From Bacteroides sp. (GTDB lineage: Bacteria > Bacteroidota > Bacteroidia > Bacteroidales > Muribaculaceae): a stretch of 54,102 bases of DNA. Position numbers and translations under genes: made by a program. How positions within the stretch are numbered: the stretch's first letter is position 1; the number at the start of each line of letters is the position of its first letter. The stretch covers positions 53,486-107,587 of the forward strand of contig JAAVCM010000016.1 of the NCBI GenBank assembly GCA_014802345.1, written 5' to 3'. The notes beneath the pieces were generated by a model that did no database searches, had not been told where the DNA came from, and saw only the letters and a list, made by a program, of their open reading frames with translations. Of the stretch, positions 45,562-54,102 are shown in pieces.

Positions 45562-46233
45562 ATGGGAGCTATTGATTCAATAGTCATCGACAAGAGGGTC
45601 AAAGGAATTATTTTTGACTATGGTGGGACGCTTGACTCACGCGGCGACCATTGGAGCCACGTCATCCTTGACGGCTACCGCAAGGCGGGATTCAGTTTTG
45701 CCACGGATGTTTTCATTGAGGCCTACATTTACGCTGAACGGGCTTTGGCGGCACGCCCTCCCGTCAGTCCCTCCGACGATTTCCGTGCGCTTATGCGGAA
45801 GAAAATCGGCTTGGAGATGGACTGGCTGTTTGCGAATGGACACATCAAGCTCTCTGACATAGGAAAGGCGCGGGATATAGCAGAGTTCTGCTATCGGCGT
45901 GCGCGTGAGTGTGTGGAGGAGTCTGCCGTGACCCTTTCAAGGCTTTCCAGATACTATCCGCTGGCACTCGTCTCGAACTTTTACGGCAATCTCCGGGCGG
46001 TGATAGCTGATTTCGGCATTGACTGCTATTTCAAGGACATAATAGAGAGTGCTGAGGTTGGTGTGTGTAAGCCCGACCCCGCGATTTTCCAGCTTGGTGT
46101 CGATGCACTGGGGCTTTCACCGTCCGATGTCCTAGTCGTGGGCGACAGCATGAGTAAAGACATCATCCCTGCATGCTCCATAGGGTGTATGACAGCCCTC
46201 ATAGAAGGCCGTCCGTGGCCCCCGGTAGAATAG
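45562..46233 (+). CDS. HAD-superfamily hydrolase
   Basis: Predicted phosphatase or dehalogenase-like enzyme of 223 residues, 24 bp after the second transferase and the last gene of the cluster. Motif I is IIFDYGGTLD with nucleophile Asp19; the usual second Asp (general acid) is Gly21. Motif II lies in LALVSNFYG, Lys in GVCKPDPAIFQ, and motif IV is VLVVGDSMSKD. The FDYGG form occurs in several HAD lineages, so it may still be active. In this setting it could dephosphorylate a polyol phosphate or nucleotide intermediate. It ends 11 bp from the convergent GH106-like gene. Confidence 0.85.
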   Translation: MGAIDSIVIDKRVKGIIFDYGGTLDSRGDHWSHVILDGYRKAGFSFATDVFIEAYIYAERALAARPPVSPSDDFRALMRKKIGLEMDWLFANGHIKLSDIGKARDIAEFCYRRARECVEESAVTLSRLSRYYPLALVSNFYGNLRAVIADFGIDCYFKDIIESAEVGVCKPDPAIFQLGVDALGLSPSDVLVVGDSMSKDIIPACSIGCMTALIEGRPWPPVE

Positions 46234-46244
46234 GACGGTTAATT

Positions 46245-48776
46245 TCAGTCGTGTGGTATGACTATGAAGCAGCTTTCGTATGGTTGGAGTGAGAGGGCTA
46301 TTTCCCCCGAAGGGGTCAGCGGGGCTTTTTCGCGGGTCAGTTTAAGAGGATTCCAGATTTCAGTCGTACCATTAACCGTCGGTGCGGGGCGCACTGCGGA
46401 TGAATAGGGCCGGGGACTGTGGTTATAGACAAAATATATGTCGTGGGAGGATGATTTGCGGTGGAAGTAGCGCAGACAGTCATCGGGTCGTGCTGCACTT
46501 CTGAAAGCGAGGTCCGGTTTCAAGCCGTACCGGGACAGTGTCGCGCCGACATCCTCGCCACGGTCACAGCGAACCACGGGTACACCTGCCTCCGAAAGTG
46601 AATCAATCTTTGCAAGCGCACGGGGGGAGAGGAACGTGCGGTCCTGCACGACAAGTGCGCGGTATGTCATGCCTCCATCAACATTAAGGAGAGAATCGGA
46701 TGATGCCGACATACGGTTGAGGAGTGCGTCGAGAGTGCAGACATCGAAGTTATATCCTTCCGGCATTGCGGGGAGACGGTAGGCAAAGGTCTTCAATGGC
46801 GGGTCCTCGCCGATATACACGCAGAGGTCCACGATCGGCTCACCTTCGCGGAGCATTGAGGTGCAACGTGCCTGATAGTCCCAGAAATCCCGTGAATTAT
46901 TCCAGTCAGGATGATAGCGGTGATAGACGTAGGGGTGCTGTGTTGCCGAATCGTCATATTTCCGGTCAGGCCAAGGTTGGTGCGACGAGGCGCATACCAC
47001 GAACTCGTTGATGCCACGACAGTAGGCGAGATTGGCTATACGCCTGAGTTCATCCCATGTCTCGGAGTAAGGGGTATCGGTGAACGCCTCCGCCGAAGCG
47101 ATAGGGTGACCGTAGAGATGTGCTGCCGAAGCTGCGTCGAGACAATCGTAGTTACCGTCTGTCTGATATGCCCAGAATTCTCCCTGTGGCTTATGGGCGC
47201 GACCGCGGCTGACGATGTTGTCGTTGTCGATATTGAGCATCGCCTGCGAGGTGAATGTCACGCCGAGGCTGTCGGCGAGTGAGGCAATAGTGCCGTAGAA
47301 TTCAGAGGCTATCGTCGAGGCAACACTGCGCCGGAAATCACGTAACACCTTGTCTGTCGTCTCACGGTCGCCGACGATATATCCGGCAAAGGCTGGAAGC
47401 CAGGGTGTGATGTCATATCCATTGTCCCGCTCAAATCTTTTTTCAAAGCCCTCGGTCCAGTTCTGTATGCCCGCTTCATGGCTGTCTGCGGTAACTCCGG
47501 CGGGAGGATAGCCGATGGATGCGAGAGAGTCGTGTATGACCTTGAAATAATTGTCGAACTGGACTTTCGCAGCTTGTGCCGACATCACGTCTGCTTCAAG
47601 ACCCAAGGCGTTCTTGCGTCCGTGTTTCGTGCGTGAGCCTGTGGGCTGATGTCCCATGCGTATTATCCGCCAGCTACCGGCCGGGAGAGTCATACTGAGG
47701 GTATCGCCGTTAAGCAGATGTGTCGCGTTGCGTATCGTCTCAGGTATGACCGCGCAGAGTGAACCACCGATGGGATGGGGGTAAGTCACCTCCGTGCGTA
47801 GTCCTGTCTGTACCTCAGCATTGTCGACGATGTCACGCAGGTGGAGCCTGACATTCTTCACGTCGAGTTTATTGTGAAGCCCTTCGGCATCCATCCAGTC
47901 CTGATATGTGATGCGCCACCACCGCCCGCAGCATGGCGGAAAACTTATGGAACGCAGACGGCTCTTATGGCCTATTACGCTTTCTACGGGGAGAAGTGCG
48001 GCAGCAGTGTGCCAGTTGAGAGAATCGTCGCTCCATTGCAGTGTGCCGATGGGCGGGAGGTCAATATATTTTGCTCCGAAGTAGCGTTCCTGTGGGTCAC
48101 CGGGGATATTCATGGAGCCAGTCGAGCCTTTACCGCGCGGATTTACATCATAGGTGATTCCCCTGATGGTCATCGGCTTGCCGAGGTCAATGACAGCTTC
48201 AGCAGAAGCTCCATCACGCAGACTGACGGTGGCATCTGCAAAGGTAATCGGACTGTTTTCAGGTCGGTAGGGAAAGATGAGGGTAGCTATGTCGCGGAAA
48301 TGTCTATGAGGTTTCGGAAGCGTTATGTCAAGCGCCTTCTCTTTATCCACGGTGATAAGGGTGTCGACCCATACGGTGCGCTTCATGGCAAGTTCCGGTG
48401 TAATCCATGGTCCCCCCGCCACATAGCCATTGGAGAGGGCTACTTCAAAGCTGAGACCTTCGGCGGCGGCTCTACCGGCGGCATACTTTACGTTTTCCCA
48501 CCATTCCGGGGTCATGGAACCTGCGGCACCCGACCCGGAGGAATGAACCTGATCGTACCAGACCACGCCTCCTACACCTTTATCGCTGAACTCCCGCAGG
48601 TCGGCATCCATCCCTTTTTTCGTGCTTTCTGTCTCGCCGTGAAACCACCATACCTTTGTCCTTGTGTCGGAGGTAGGGTTGGAGAATCGTTGCCATAAGT
48701 GCTGACTGCCGGCCGTTTCCTGAGCGAAGACGGACAATGAGAGGGAGGCAAAAAGTATAAAACTGTGCAATTTCAT
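46245..48776 (-). CDS. GH106-like secreted glycoside hydrolase
   Basis: Exported enzyme of 843 residues, likely to act on rhamnosyl-containing glycans. The start is ATG at MKLHSFILFASL; the TTG two codons upstream lies within the mfd stop. The signal peptide ends near SVFAQETA. Typical GH106 features are the N-terminal TKVWWFHGETESTKKGMDADL and GVGGVVWYD, then GVTADSHEAGIQNWTEGFEK, and the late CRGINEFVVCASSHQPWPD region. It is shorter than most GH106 enzymes (over 1000 residues). mfd ends two bases upstream, so the two are translationally linked. Substrate not predictable; a pectin link with the 16.9-27 kb locus is possible. Confidence 0.78.
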   Translation of the reverse strand: MKLHSFILFASLSLSVFAQETAGSQHLWQRFSNPTSDTRTKVWWFHGETESTKKGMDADLREFSDKGVGGVVWYDQVHSSGSGAAGSMTPEWWENVKYAAGRAAAEGLSFEVALSNGYVAGGPWITPELAMKRTVWVDTLITVDKEKALDITLPKPHRHFRDIATLIFPYRPENSPITFADATVSLRDGASAEAVIDLGKPMTIRGITYDVNPRGKGSTGSMNIPGDPQERYFGAKYIDLPPIGTLQWSDDSLNWHTAAALLPVESVIGHKSRLRSISFPPCCGRWWRITYQDWMDAEGLHNKLDVKNVRLHLRDIVDNAEVQTGLRTEVTYPHPIGGSLCAVIPETIRNATHLLNGDTLSMTLPAGSWRIIRMGHQPTGSRTKHGRKNALGLEADVMSAQAAKVQFDNYFKVIHDSLASIGYPPAGVTADSHEAGIQNWTEGFEKRFERDNGYDITPWLPAFAGYIVGDRETTDKVLRDFRRSVASTIASEFYGTIASLADSLGVTFTSQAMLNIDNDNIVSRGRAHKPQGEFWAYQTDGNYDCLDAASAAHLYGHPIASAEAFTDTPYSETWDELRRIANLAYCRGINEFVVCASSHQPWPDRKYDDSATQHPYVYHRYHPDWNNSRDFWDYQARCTSMLREGEPIVDLCVYIGEDPPLKTFAYRLPAMPEGYNFDVCTLDALLNRMSASSDSLLNVDGGMTYRALVVQDRTFLSPRALAKIDSLSEAGVPVVRCDRGEDVGATLSRYGLKPDLAFRSAARPDDCLRYFHRKSSSHDIYFVYNHSPRPYSSAVRPAPTVNGTTEIWNPLKLTREKAPLTPSGEIALSLQPYESCFIVIPHD

Positions 48777-48778
48777 GG

Positions 48779-51700
48779 TCAACCGATAATCTGTTGGAGG
48801 ATATCGACGGCGGTCTCGACAGTGTCGACGTTGGATATTGCGAAGGAGCGTTTGCCGTTTTTCTCGCGTATCTGTACGCGGCGGGGATTAGTAGTCAGGT
48901 AGTTGAGCATCTTACCGAACATCTCTGACTGATAGTATGCCTTGTTGTTCTCGTCGACGAAATAGGTGAACATCTTGCCCTGTTTAAGCGCGACTTTCTC
49001 GATACCCAGACGGCGCGCGAGACGGCGCAGACGCGGGATGCGGAGCAATTCGGCTGTGACAGGAGGAATTGCACCGAAGCGGTCGGTCAGACGGCTCTTG
49101 AAGGCTTGTAGGTCCAGTTCGCGCTCGATTCCGTCGAGTTCCTGATAGAGCGATATGCGTTCGCTCTCGGTCGGGACATAGTCGGCGGGTAGAAGCAGCT
49201 CCATGTCGCTCTCGATGACGCAGTCGGCCACATAGTCTGTTGTATCCTCGTCGCCGAGGCGGTCGGCCTGTTCGAGGTCGGAAAATTCTTCCGTGCGCAG
49301 TTCGGTGACAGCCTCCTTGAGAATCTTCTGATAGGTCTCGTAGCCGAGGTCGGCGATGAAGCCTGACTGCTCCGCGCCGAGAAGATTGCCCGCCCCTCGG
49401 ATGTCAAGGTCCTGCATGGCTATGTGGATGCCGCTGCCGAGGTCGCTGAAACTCTCGATGGCCTGCAAGCGGCGGCGCGCCACGGGCGACAGGGGGATGT
49501 GGGGCGGCACGAGAAGGTAGCAGAAAGCCTTGCGGTTACTGCGCCCTACACGTCCGCGTAGCTGATGAAGCTCGCTGAGGCCGAAATTCTGGGCATTGTT
49601 GACTATGATGGTGTTGACGTTTGGCATATCAATGCCGCTCTCAATGATGGTCGTGGCTATCAGGACATCGTAGTCATGGTTGGCGAAGTCGATGATTGCC
49701 TTCTCGAGTTTTTCGGGGGACATCTGGCCGTGTGCCACGATGGTACGCGCGTCGGGTACAAGCCGCTTGACCTGTGCTTCAAGTTCGTAGAGTCCCTCGA
49801 TGCGGTTGTTAATCATAAATACCTGACCGTTGCGCGACAGTTCAAAGTTGACAGCCTCGGCTATGATGTCGTCACTGCCTGCGCTGACCGACGTGATGAT
49901 CGGATAGCGGTTGGCTGGAGGAGTGTTGAGCGATGTGAGGTCGCGCGCGCCCATCAGGGAGAACTGCAATGTACGCGGGATGGGGGTCGCGCTCATGGTG
50001 AGGGTGTCGACATTGATTTTCATCTGTTTTAGCTTCTCCTTCACGGCTACCCCGAATTTCTGTTCCTCGTCGACAATCAGCAGTCCGAGGTCCTTGAACT
50101 TCACCTCTTTGCCGATTAGTTTGTGTGTGCCGATGAGGATGTCTATTTTGCCGTCGGCAAGGTCCTTGATGATTTCGCGCACCTGCTTGGTTGTTCGGGC
50201 GCGTGAGATGTAGTCGACACGCACCGGGAGTTCTTTCAGACGTTCACGGAAGGTGTTGTAGTGCTGATAGGCCAGTACGGTGGTCGGGACGAGTACGGCG
50301 GTCTGCTTGCCGTCGACGGCAGCCTTGAAAGCCGCACGGATGGCTATTTCTGTCTTTCCGAAGCCGACATCGCCGCATATCAGGCGATCCATCGGCTTGT
50401 CGCTCTCCATGTCGGCCTTGACAGCCTTGGTAGCGGTAAGCTGGTCAGGGGTATCCTCGTAGATGAAGGAGGCTTCAAGTTCCTGCTGGAGATAACTGTC
50501 GGGCGAGAAGGCGTGGCCTTTCTCGTCCTTGCGGGCGGCGTAGAGCTTGATGAGGTCGCGTGCGATGTCCTTGAGCTTCGATTTGGTGCGCTCCTTCATC
50601 TTGTTCCACGCGCCGGAACCGAGCTTGTTGATTTTTGGCGCGACACCCTCCTTGCCTCTGTACTTGGCGAGCTTGTGAAGGGCGTGGATGGATACGAAGA
50701 TGATGTCGTCGTTGGCATAGACGAGCTTTATCATCTCCTGCGTCTTGCCGTTGACATTGGTGCGCAGAAGCCCTGCGAATTTACCCACACCGTGGTCGAC
50801 ATGGACAATGAAGTCGCCCGGTTCGATGGCGCTGAGTTCTTTGAGCGATAAGGCGAGCTTTCCTGAGCGGGCTCGGTCGCTTTTGAGGGTGTACTTATGG
50901 AAACGGTCAAAAATCTGATGGTCGGTGAAGATACAGATTTTGAGCGAGTGGTCGGTGAATCCTTCGTGGATTGTCGAGATAACAGGGGCAAAGTCAATGT
51001 CGTCGCCACGGTCGGCAAAAATGACTTTCAGGCGCTCTATCTGCTTCTCGCTGTCGCTGAGGATGTAGATGCGGTAGCCCTCGTTGATGAAGCGCGTGAA
51101 GCTCTCGCTGATAAGTTCGAAATTCTTATGATAGATGACCTGCGGGGAGCATTGGAAGTCGATGCTTGCAGCCGCATCGGGGTCGGGCTGCGCGGCGGCA
51201 GTGAAGCGCAGTTGAGTGAACAGGGCGAATTTCCGTGCGAACAGCTCGGTGTCTATCACCTGCCTCATGGCATTGGGGTCGGCCTCGCCGGTGATTATGG
51301 CACTTTCCGAAAGCTGCTCTTTGCCGATTGCCCTTATGCGCTCGACGGTGAAGGCTGCATCGCGCACGGCAAACAGCGTCGAGGGGTCGATGTATTCAAG
51401 AAGCGACTCACCGGCTGCCTGTGAAGCGACACCTGAGGTGATGGCTACCGTGTCGAGCTGGCGTTCCGACAGTTGGGTCTCGATGTTGAAGGTGCGGATG
51501 GAGTCTATTTCGTCACCGAAGAAGTCGATGCGGAAGGGAAGCTCGTGACTGTAACCGAAGATGTCGATGATTGAGCCGCGCGCGGCGAACTGCCCCGGTT
51601 CGTAGACATAGTCCACTTCCTGAAATCCATTCTCACGCAGCCATTTCTGCGTTTCGGTGAGGTCAATCTCCGTATTCTTGCGCAGATGGAGCGTATGGCG

Positions 51701-52114
51701 GTCCATGACCTCACGGCGCGCCACTTTCTCGGCGAGTGCCTCGGGATAGGTGACGACGTAGAGGGGCGGACGTTCCGAATACCATTGGTTGAGAGCCTCC
51801 GTGCGGAGAATCTGCGAGGGAGGGTCGACCTGACCGTACTTTATGTCACGTTTGTAGCCCGATGGGAACATCAGGACTCTGTCCTCGCCGACGAGACGTG
51901 TAAGGTCGTGGTAGAGATAGCCTGCGTCGTCGAGCGAATCACCGACAACGACGGTAGGAACCTTACGCGCCGGAAGCGCACCGAGCATCATGGCTGGGGC
52001 GCTTCCGGCGAGGTTGTAGACTGAGACTATTGCCGCCTTGCCGTCGAGAGCCTTTTTGAGGGCTGTCCGGCGGCCCGGGGTCATAAATTCATCGCTGAGT
52101 TGCTGAATTGTCAT
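48779..52114 (-). CDS. mfd: Transcription-repair-coupling factor
   Basis: Translocase that pushes stalled RNA polymerase off DNA and recruits UvrA. The 1111-residue protein is complete: an N-terminal UvrB-like region, the CarD/RID domain (IEPGDFIVHVDHGVGKFAG), Walker A in CGDVGFGKTEIAIRAAFKAA, the DEEQ box (LLIVDEEQKFGV), TMSATPIPRTLQFSLMGARD, the second helicase domain with QLRGRVGRSNRKAFCYLL, and the C-terminal TRCF domain. Length is normal. It lies 23 bp after the S41 peptidase gene and 2 bp before the GH106-like gene, so all three appear to form one transcript. Start ATG. Confidence 0.97.
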   Translation of the reverse strand: MTIQQLSDEFMTPGRRTALKKALDGKAAIVSVYNLAGSAPAMMLGALPARKVPTVVVGDSLDDAGYLYHDLTRLVGEDRVLMFPSGYKRDIKYGQVDPPSQILRTEALNQWYSERPPLYVVTYPEALAEKVARREVMDRHTLHLRKNTEIDLTETQKWLRENGFQEVDYVYEPGQFAARGSIIDIFGYSHELPFRIDFFGDEIDSIRTFNIETQLSERQLDTVAITSGVASQAAGESLLEYIDPSTLFAVRDAAFTVERIRAIGKEQLSESAIITGEADPNAMRQVIDTELFARKFALFTQLRFTAAAQPDPDAAASIDFQCSPQVIYHKNFELISESFTRFINEGYRIYILSDSEKQIERLKVIFADRGDDIDFAPVISTIHEGFTDHSLKICIFTDHQIFDRFHKYTLKSDRARSGKLALSLKELSAIEPGDFIVHVDHGVGKFAGLLRTNVNGKTQEMIKLVYANDDIIFVSIHALHKLAKYRGKEGVAPKINKLGSGAWNKMKERTKSKLKDIARDLIKLYAARKDEKGHAFSPDSYLQQELEASFIYEDTPDQLTATKAVKADMESDKPMDRLICGDVGFGKTEIAIRAAFKAAVDGKQTAVLVPTTVLAYQHYNTFRERLKELPVRVDYISRARTTKQVREIIKDLADGKIDILIGTHKLIGKEVKFKDLGLLIVDEEQKFGVAVKEKLKQMKINVDTLTMSATPIPRTLQFSLMGARDLTSLNTPPANRYPIITSVSAGSDDIIAEAVNFELSRNGQVFMINNRIEGLYELEAQVKRLVPDARTIVAHGQMSPEKLEKAIIDFANHDYDVLIATTIIESGIDMPNVNTIIVNNAQNFGLSELHQLRGRVGRSNRKAFCYLLVPPHIPLSPVARRRLQAIESFSDLGSGIHIAMQDLDIRGAGNLLGAEQSGFIADLGYETYQKILKEAVTELRTEEFSDLEQADRLGDEDTTDYVADCVIESDMELLLPADYVPTESERISLYQELDGIERELDLQAFKSRLTDRFGAIPPVTAELLRIPRLRRLARRLGIEKVALKQGKMFTYFVDENNKAYYQSEMFGKMLNYLTTNPRRVQIREKNGKRSFAISNVDTVETAVDILQQIIG

Positions 52115-52137
52115 AAACGTTGGATGAGCCTTGGAGA

Positions 52138-53784
52138 CTATTTCTTTCCGAGGATTTCATTGAAGCGGGGAGAGGTGAGGACTGCAACCGCCGAATCGAC
52201 CGCCTCGTCGTCGCGGAGCGAATAGATGATTTCACCACGGTTGAAATAGTAGCGGTTGAGGATTTCGCGCGCTATGTAGGGGGTGAGGTTCTTGCGGTTG
52301 AGGTCAAGGTCATGGCGGAGGTCATGTTTGAGCATGGAGGCGAGGATGTCGAACTGAGCCGATGTCGAGTCGTTCATGTAGCCCTCCGCCTTGGCTATCT
52401 GGCGGAGCTGCTCGACGGCACTCTCACACACCTTGTCGTAATTAAACTTTGCCGGGTCGATGAAGTCCTTGAACTGCTCGTAGATTTCATCGGTGACTTC
52501 AAATGTCTCGGGAGTGGGGACGGAGTCATGTTCCGAAGCATATTTGGTAGCGAAATCGAAAGCCCAGTTGTCACGCACGACATTGTAGGTCATTCGGTTG
52601 ATTTCGGGATACTCGATTTTGATGTCGGGGGTGATGCCTCCGCCGTCGCGCACCTCGCGTCCGCCTGCCGTCTTGAATACATTGGTAAGACTGTCGGGGA
52701 TACGCGCCACCGAACCGTCGGGATTACGGTGGGAGTAGTCTATCGCCTGAATCAGACGGCCTGAGGGGATGTAGTATTTTGCGATTGTCACTTTGAGCAG
52801 ACCGTCGTAGGGGAGTTCGCGGGTACTCTGGACGAGACCTTTGCCGAAGGAGCGGGTGCCGATGATTACGGCGCGGTCAAGGTCCTGAAGCGCACCGGTG
52901 ACGATTTCCGACGATGAGGCCGTTCCGCCGTCGACGAGGACGGCAAGAGGAATCTTCGTGTCGATGGGGTTGGTGCTTGTGCGGTAGACCTTCTCTTCAA
53001 GCACTCCCTTGCCGCGCGTCGTAAGGACTGTGGTGCCTTTCGGGAGGAAAAGCCCGAGGATGTCAACCGCGCCGTCAACGAGACCGCCGCCGTTGCCACG
53101 GAGGTCGAGAATCAGGCTTTTGGCACCATCCTTGATGAGCTGTTCGACACCTTCCCTGACTTCAGGATAGCTTTTCTCGGAGAAGCCGGTCAGCGAGATG
53201 TAGCCGACACCCGGTTTAATCATTCCGAAGTAGGGGACGGATGGCATCTGTATCTTGCCGCGCTTCACGTCGAAGGTGAGGATTGAGTCCTCGACCCAAG
53301 GACGCTTCATCACGAGGCGGAGATTGGTGCCGCTCTGACCTTTGAGCTTTGAACTGACTTGGTCGGAGGTCCAGCCGACCACGGTGTCGCCGTCAATCTG
53401 AAGGAAGATGTCGCCGGGGCGTAGACCTGCACGGTTGGCGGGGCTGTCCTTGTAAGGTTCGACGACGATTACACCCTTTTCATTCTGCTGGATGACGGAA
53501 CCTATGCCTCCGTATTCGCCGGTGGTCATGGCGCGGAACTTGTCCTGATCCGAGGCGGAGAAATATTCAGTGTAGGGGTCGATGTCATTGAGCATGGCTT
53601 CGATGGCCGTGTTGATTGACTTCTCCGCATCAATGGAGTCGACGTAGAATGTCTGCAACTCTTTGTAGAGTGCATTGAAAATATCAAGATTCCGCGATAT
53701 TTCGCTCTTTTTGCTGCGTGTTGCGGCAGAGGCGAGCAGACTGATGCTTACGAGCAGGGCGGCAAATAGGGTCAGTTTTTTCAT
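52138..53784 (-). CDS. S41-family C-terminal processing peptidase
   Basis: Periplasmic serine protease that trims or degrades proteins from the C-terminal end. The 548 residues have a signal peptide (about 1-22, SLLASAAT), a PDZ domain at about 90-175 (GLRPGDIFLQIDGD), and the S41 core with ILDLRGNGGG (225-234), the nucleophile Ser290 in VDGGTASSSEIV and Lys315 in RSFGKGLVQ, the expected dyad spacing. A C-terminal extension of about 180 residues follows, as usual in Bacteroidota. A -7 element lies about 45 bases upstream. First gene of the mfd operon. Confidence 0.94.
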   Translation of the reverse strand: MKKLTLFAALLVSISLLASAATRSKKSEISRNLDIFNALYKELQTFYVDSIDAEKSINTAIEAMLNDIDPYTEYFSASDQDKFRAMTTGEYGGIGSVIQQNEKGVIVVEPYKDSPANRAGLRPGDIFLQIDGDTVVGWTSDQVSSKLKGQSGTNLRLVMKRPWVEDSILTFDVKRGKIQMPSVPYFGMIKPGVGYISLTGFSEKSYPEVREGVEQLIKDGAKSLILDLRGNGGGLVDGAVDILGLFLPKGTTVLTTRGKGVLEEKVYRTSTNPIDTKIPLAVLVDGGTASSSEIVTGALQDLDRAVIIGTRSFGKGLVQSTRELPYDGLLKVTIAKYYIPSGRLIQAIDYSHRNPDGSVARIPDSLTNVFKTAGGREVRDGGGITPDIKIEYPEINRMTYNVVRDNWAFDFATKYASEHDSVPTPETFEVTDEIYEQFKDFIDPAKFNYDKVCESAVEQLRQIAKAEGYMNDSTSAQFDILASMLKHDLRHDLDLNRKNLTPYIAREILNRYYFNRGEIIYSLRDDEAVDSAVAVLTSPRFNEILGKK

Positions 53785-53827
53785 AAAAAATCGGGAGTGA
53801 ATAAATGAAATCGTTGAAACCGGAGAC

Positions 53828-53857
53828 CAAAGTTAGTCAATAATTACAACAAATAAA
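53828..53857 (-). promoter_or_regulatory. Promoter of the S41 peptidase-mfd operon
   Basis: The minus strand reads TAACTTTG at 53835-53828, an exact -7 match, with TTTA 18 bases upstream (53857-53854) as a near -33 box. The start codon follows about 44 bases downstream. Confidence 0.6.
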
Positions 53858-53929
53858 CTACTAAATAGTCAGATTTTCGTTAAAAAATTAAGGAAAAAAA
53901 CTTTTGTGCGAGATTTTTTCATCCAAAAG

Positions 53930-53961
53930 GTTGCACAATTAAAAAAAACGATGTAATTTTG
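53930..53961 (+). promoter_or_regulatory. tRNA-Asn promoter
   Basis: GTTG (53930-53933), 20 bases and TAATTTTG (53954-53961) fit the Bacteroidota consensus with one -33 mismatch. The tRNA starts 63 bases downstream, so a short 5' leader is removed. Confidence 0.7.
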
Positions 53962-54024
53962 CATCGCAAAAATCAAAGGAATCCTTTGAAATTGCTCCTT
54001 CAACAAGAGGGTTGTCGGATTTCT

Positions 54025-54098
54025 GCTTCAGTAGCTCAGTTGGTTAGAGCACCTGACTGTTAATCAGGGGGTCGTTGGTTCAAGCCCATCCTGAAGCG
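54025..54098 (+). tRNA. tRNA-Asn (anticodon GTT)
   Basis: Cloverleaf: acceptor GCTTCAG/CTGAAGC (54025-54031 with 54091-54097), D arm GCTC...GAGC, anticodon stem CCTGA/TCAGG with loop CTGTTAA (anticodon at 54059-54061), T loop TTCAAGC. The T stem has one T-T mismatch (54075 with 54089), so modification or a rare base pair is implied. The discriminator is G and CCA is not encoded. It serves AAC and AAT codons. Confidence 0.93.
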
Positions 54099-54102
54099 CA
54101 AA

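Overview
The window is a chromosomal fragment of a gut-type Bacteroidales bacterium, most likely from the Muribaculaceae or a neighbouring family. The signs are two SusC/SusD outer-membrane pairs, an ECF sigma factor with a FecR anti-sigma, a FISUMP lipoprotein, DUF4369-thioredoxin lipoproteins, A/T-rich translation starts without Shine-Dalgarno sequences, and repeated matches to the Bacteroidota promoter consensus TTTG-N19-21-TAnnTTTG. The family-level placement is inference; the phylum and order are well supported.

Layout. (1) 0.2-14.6 kb, mostly minus strand, is core metabolism: recA; an operon cysS - mechanosensitive channel - aldo/keto reductase; an operon purC - ubiE/menG - DUF3467; nifJ (pyruvate:ferredoxin oxidoreductase) with a strong terminator; asd; and a long-chain acyl-CoA ligase. 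(2) 14.7-16.7 kb is a markedly A/T-rich island with a DNA methyltransferase and a BglI-like restriction endonuclease, a probable type II system aimed at GCCNNNNNGGC. (3) 16.9-27.0 kb, minus strand, is a polysaccharide-utilisation locus: SusC, SusD, a secreted protein of unknown function and a large multidomain pectate lyase. (4) 27.3-38.7 kb starts with an ECF sigma gene (minus) divergent from fecR (plus). fecR is followed by a second system: SusC with an N-terminal STN signalling domain, SusD with an Asp/Trp-rich tail, two small lipoproteins and two tandem DUF4369-thioredoxins. It has no carbohydrate-active enzyme, so its substrate may not be a glycan. (5) 39.0-46.2 kb, plus strand: pdxA, then a lipid-head-group cluster of nucleotidyltransferase, ATP-grasp enzyme, PgpA-like phosphatase, GtrA protein, CDP-alcohol phosphatidyltransferase, PAP2/IPC-synthase-like protein, second CDP-alcohol phosphatidyltransferase and HAD phosphatase. 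(6) 46.2-53.8 kb, minus strand: GH106-like hydrolase, mfd and an S41 C-terminal processing peptidase. The window ends with tRNA-Asn(GTT) on the plus strand.

The best candidate for an undescribed system is the 40.1-46.2 kb cluster. It resembles the inositol-lipid loci of gut Bacteroides but carries two different CDP-alcohol transferases, a cytidylyltransferase-like enzyme and an ATP-grasp enzyme, which suggests a more elaborate phospholipid or sphingolipid head group. Other notable points are a C8 tract inside the first susC promoter (possible phase variation), a helix-turn-helix-like insertion in the methyltransferase, and a promoter-terminator pair upstream of pdxA that could define a small RNA or attenuated leader.
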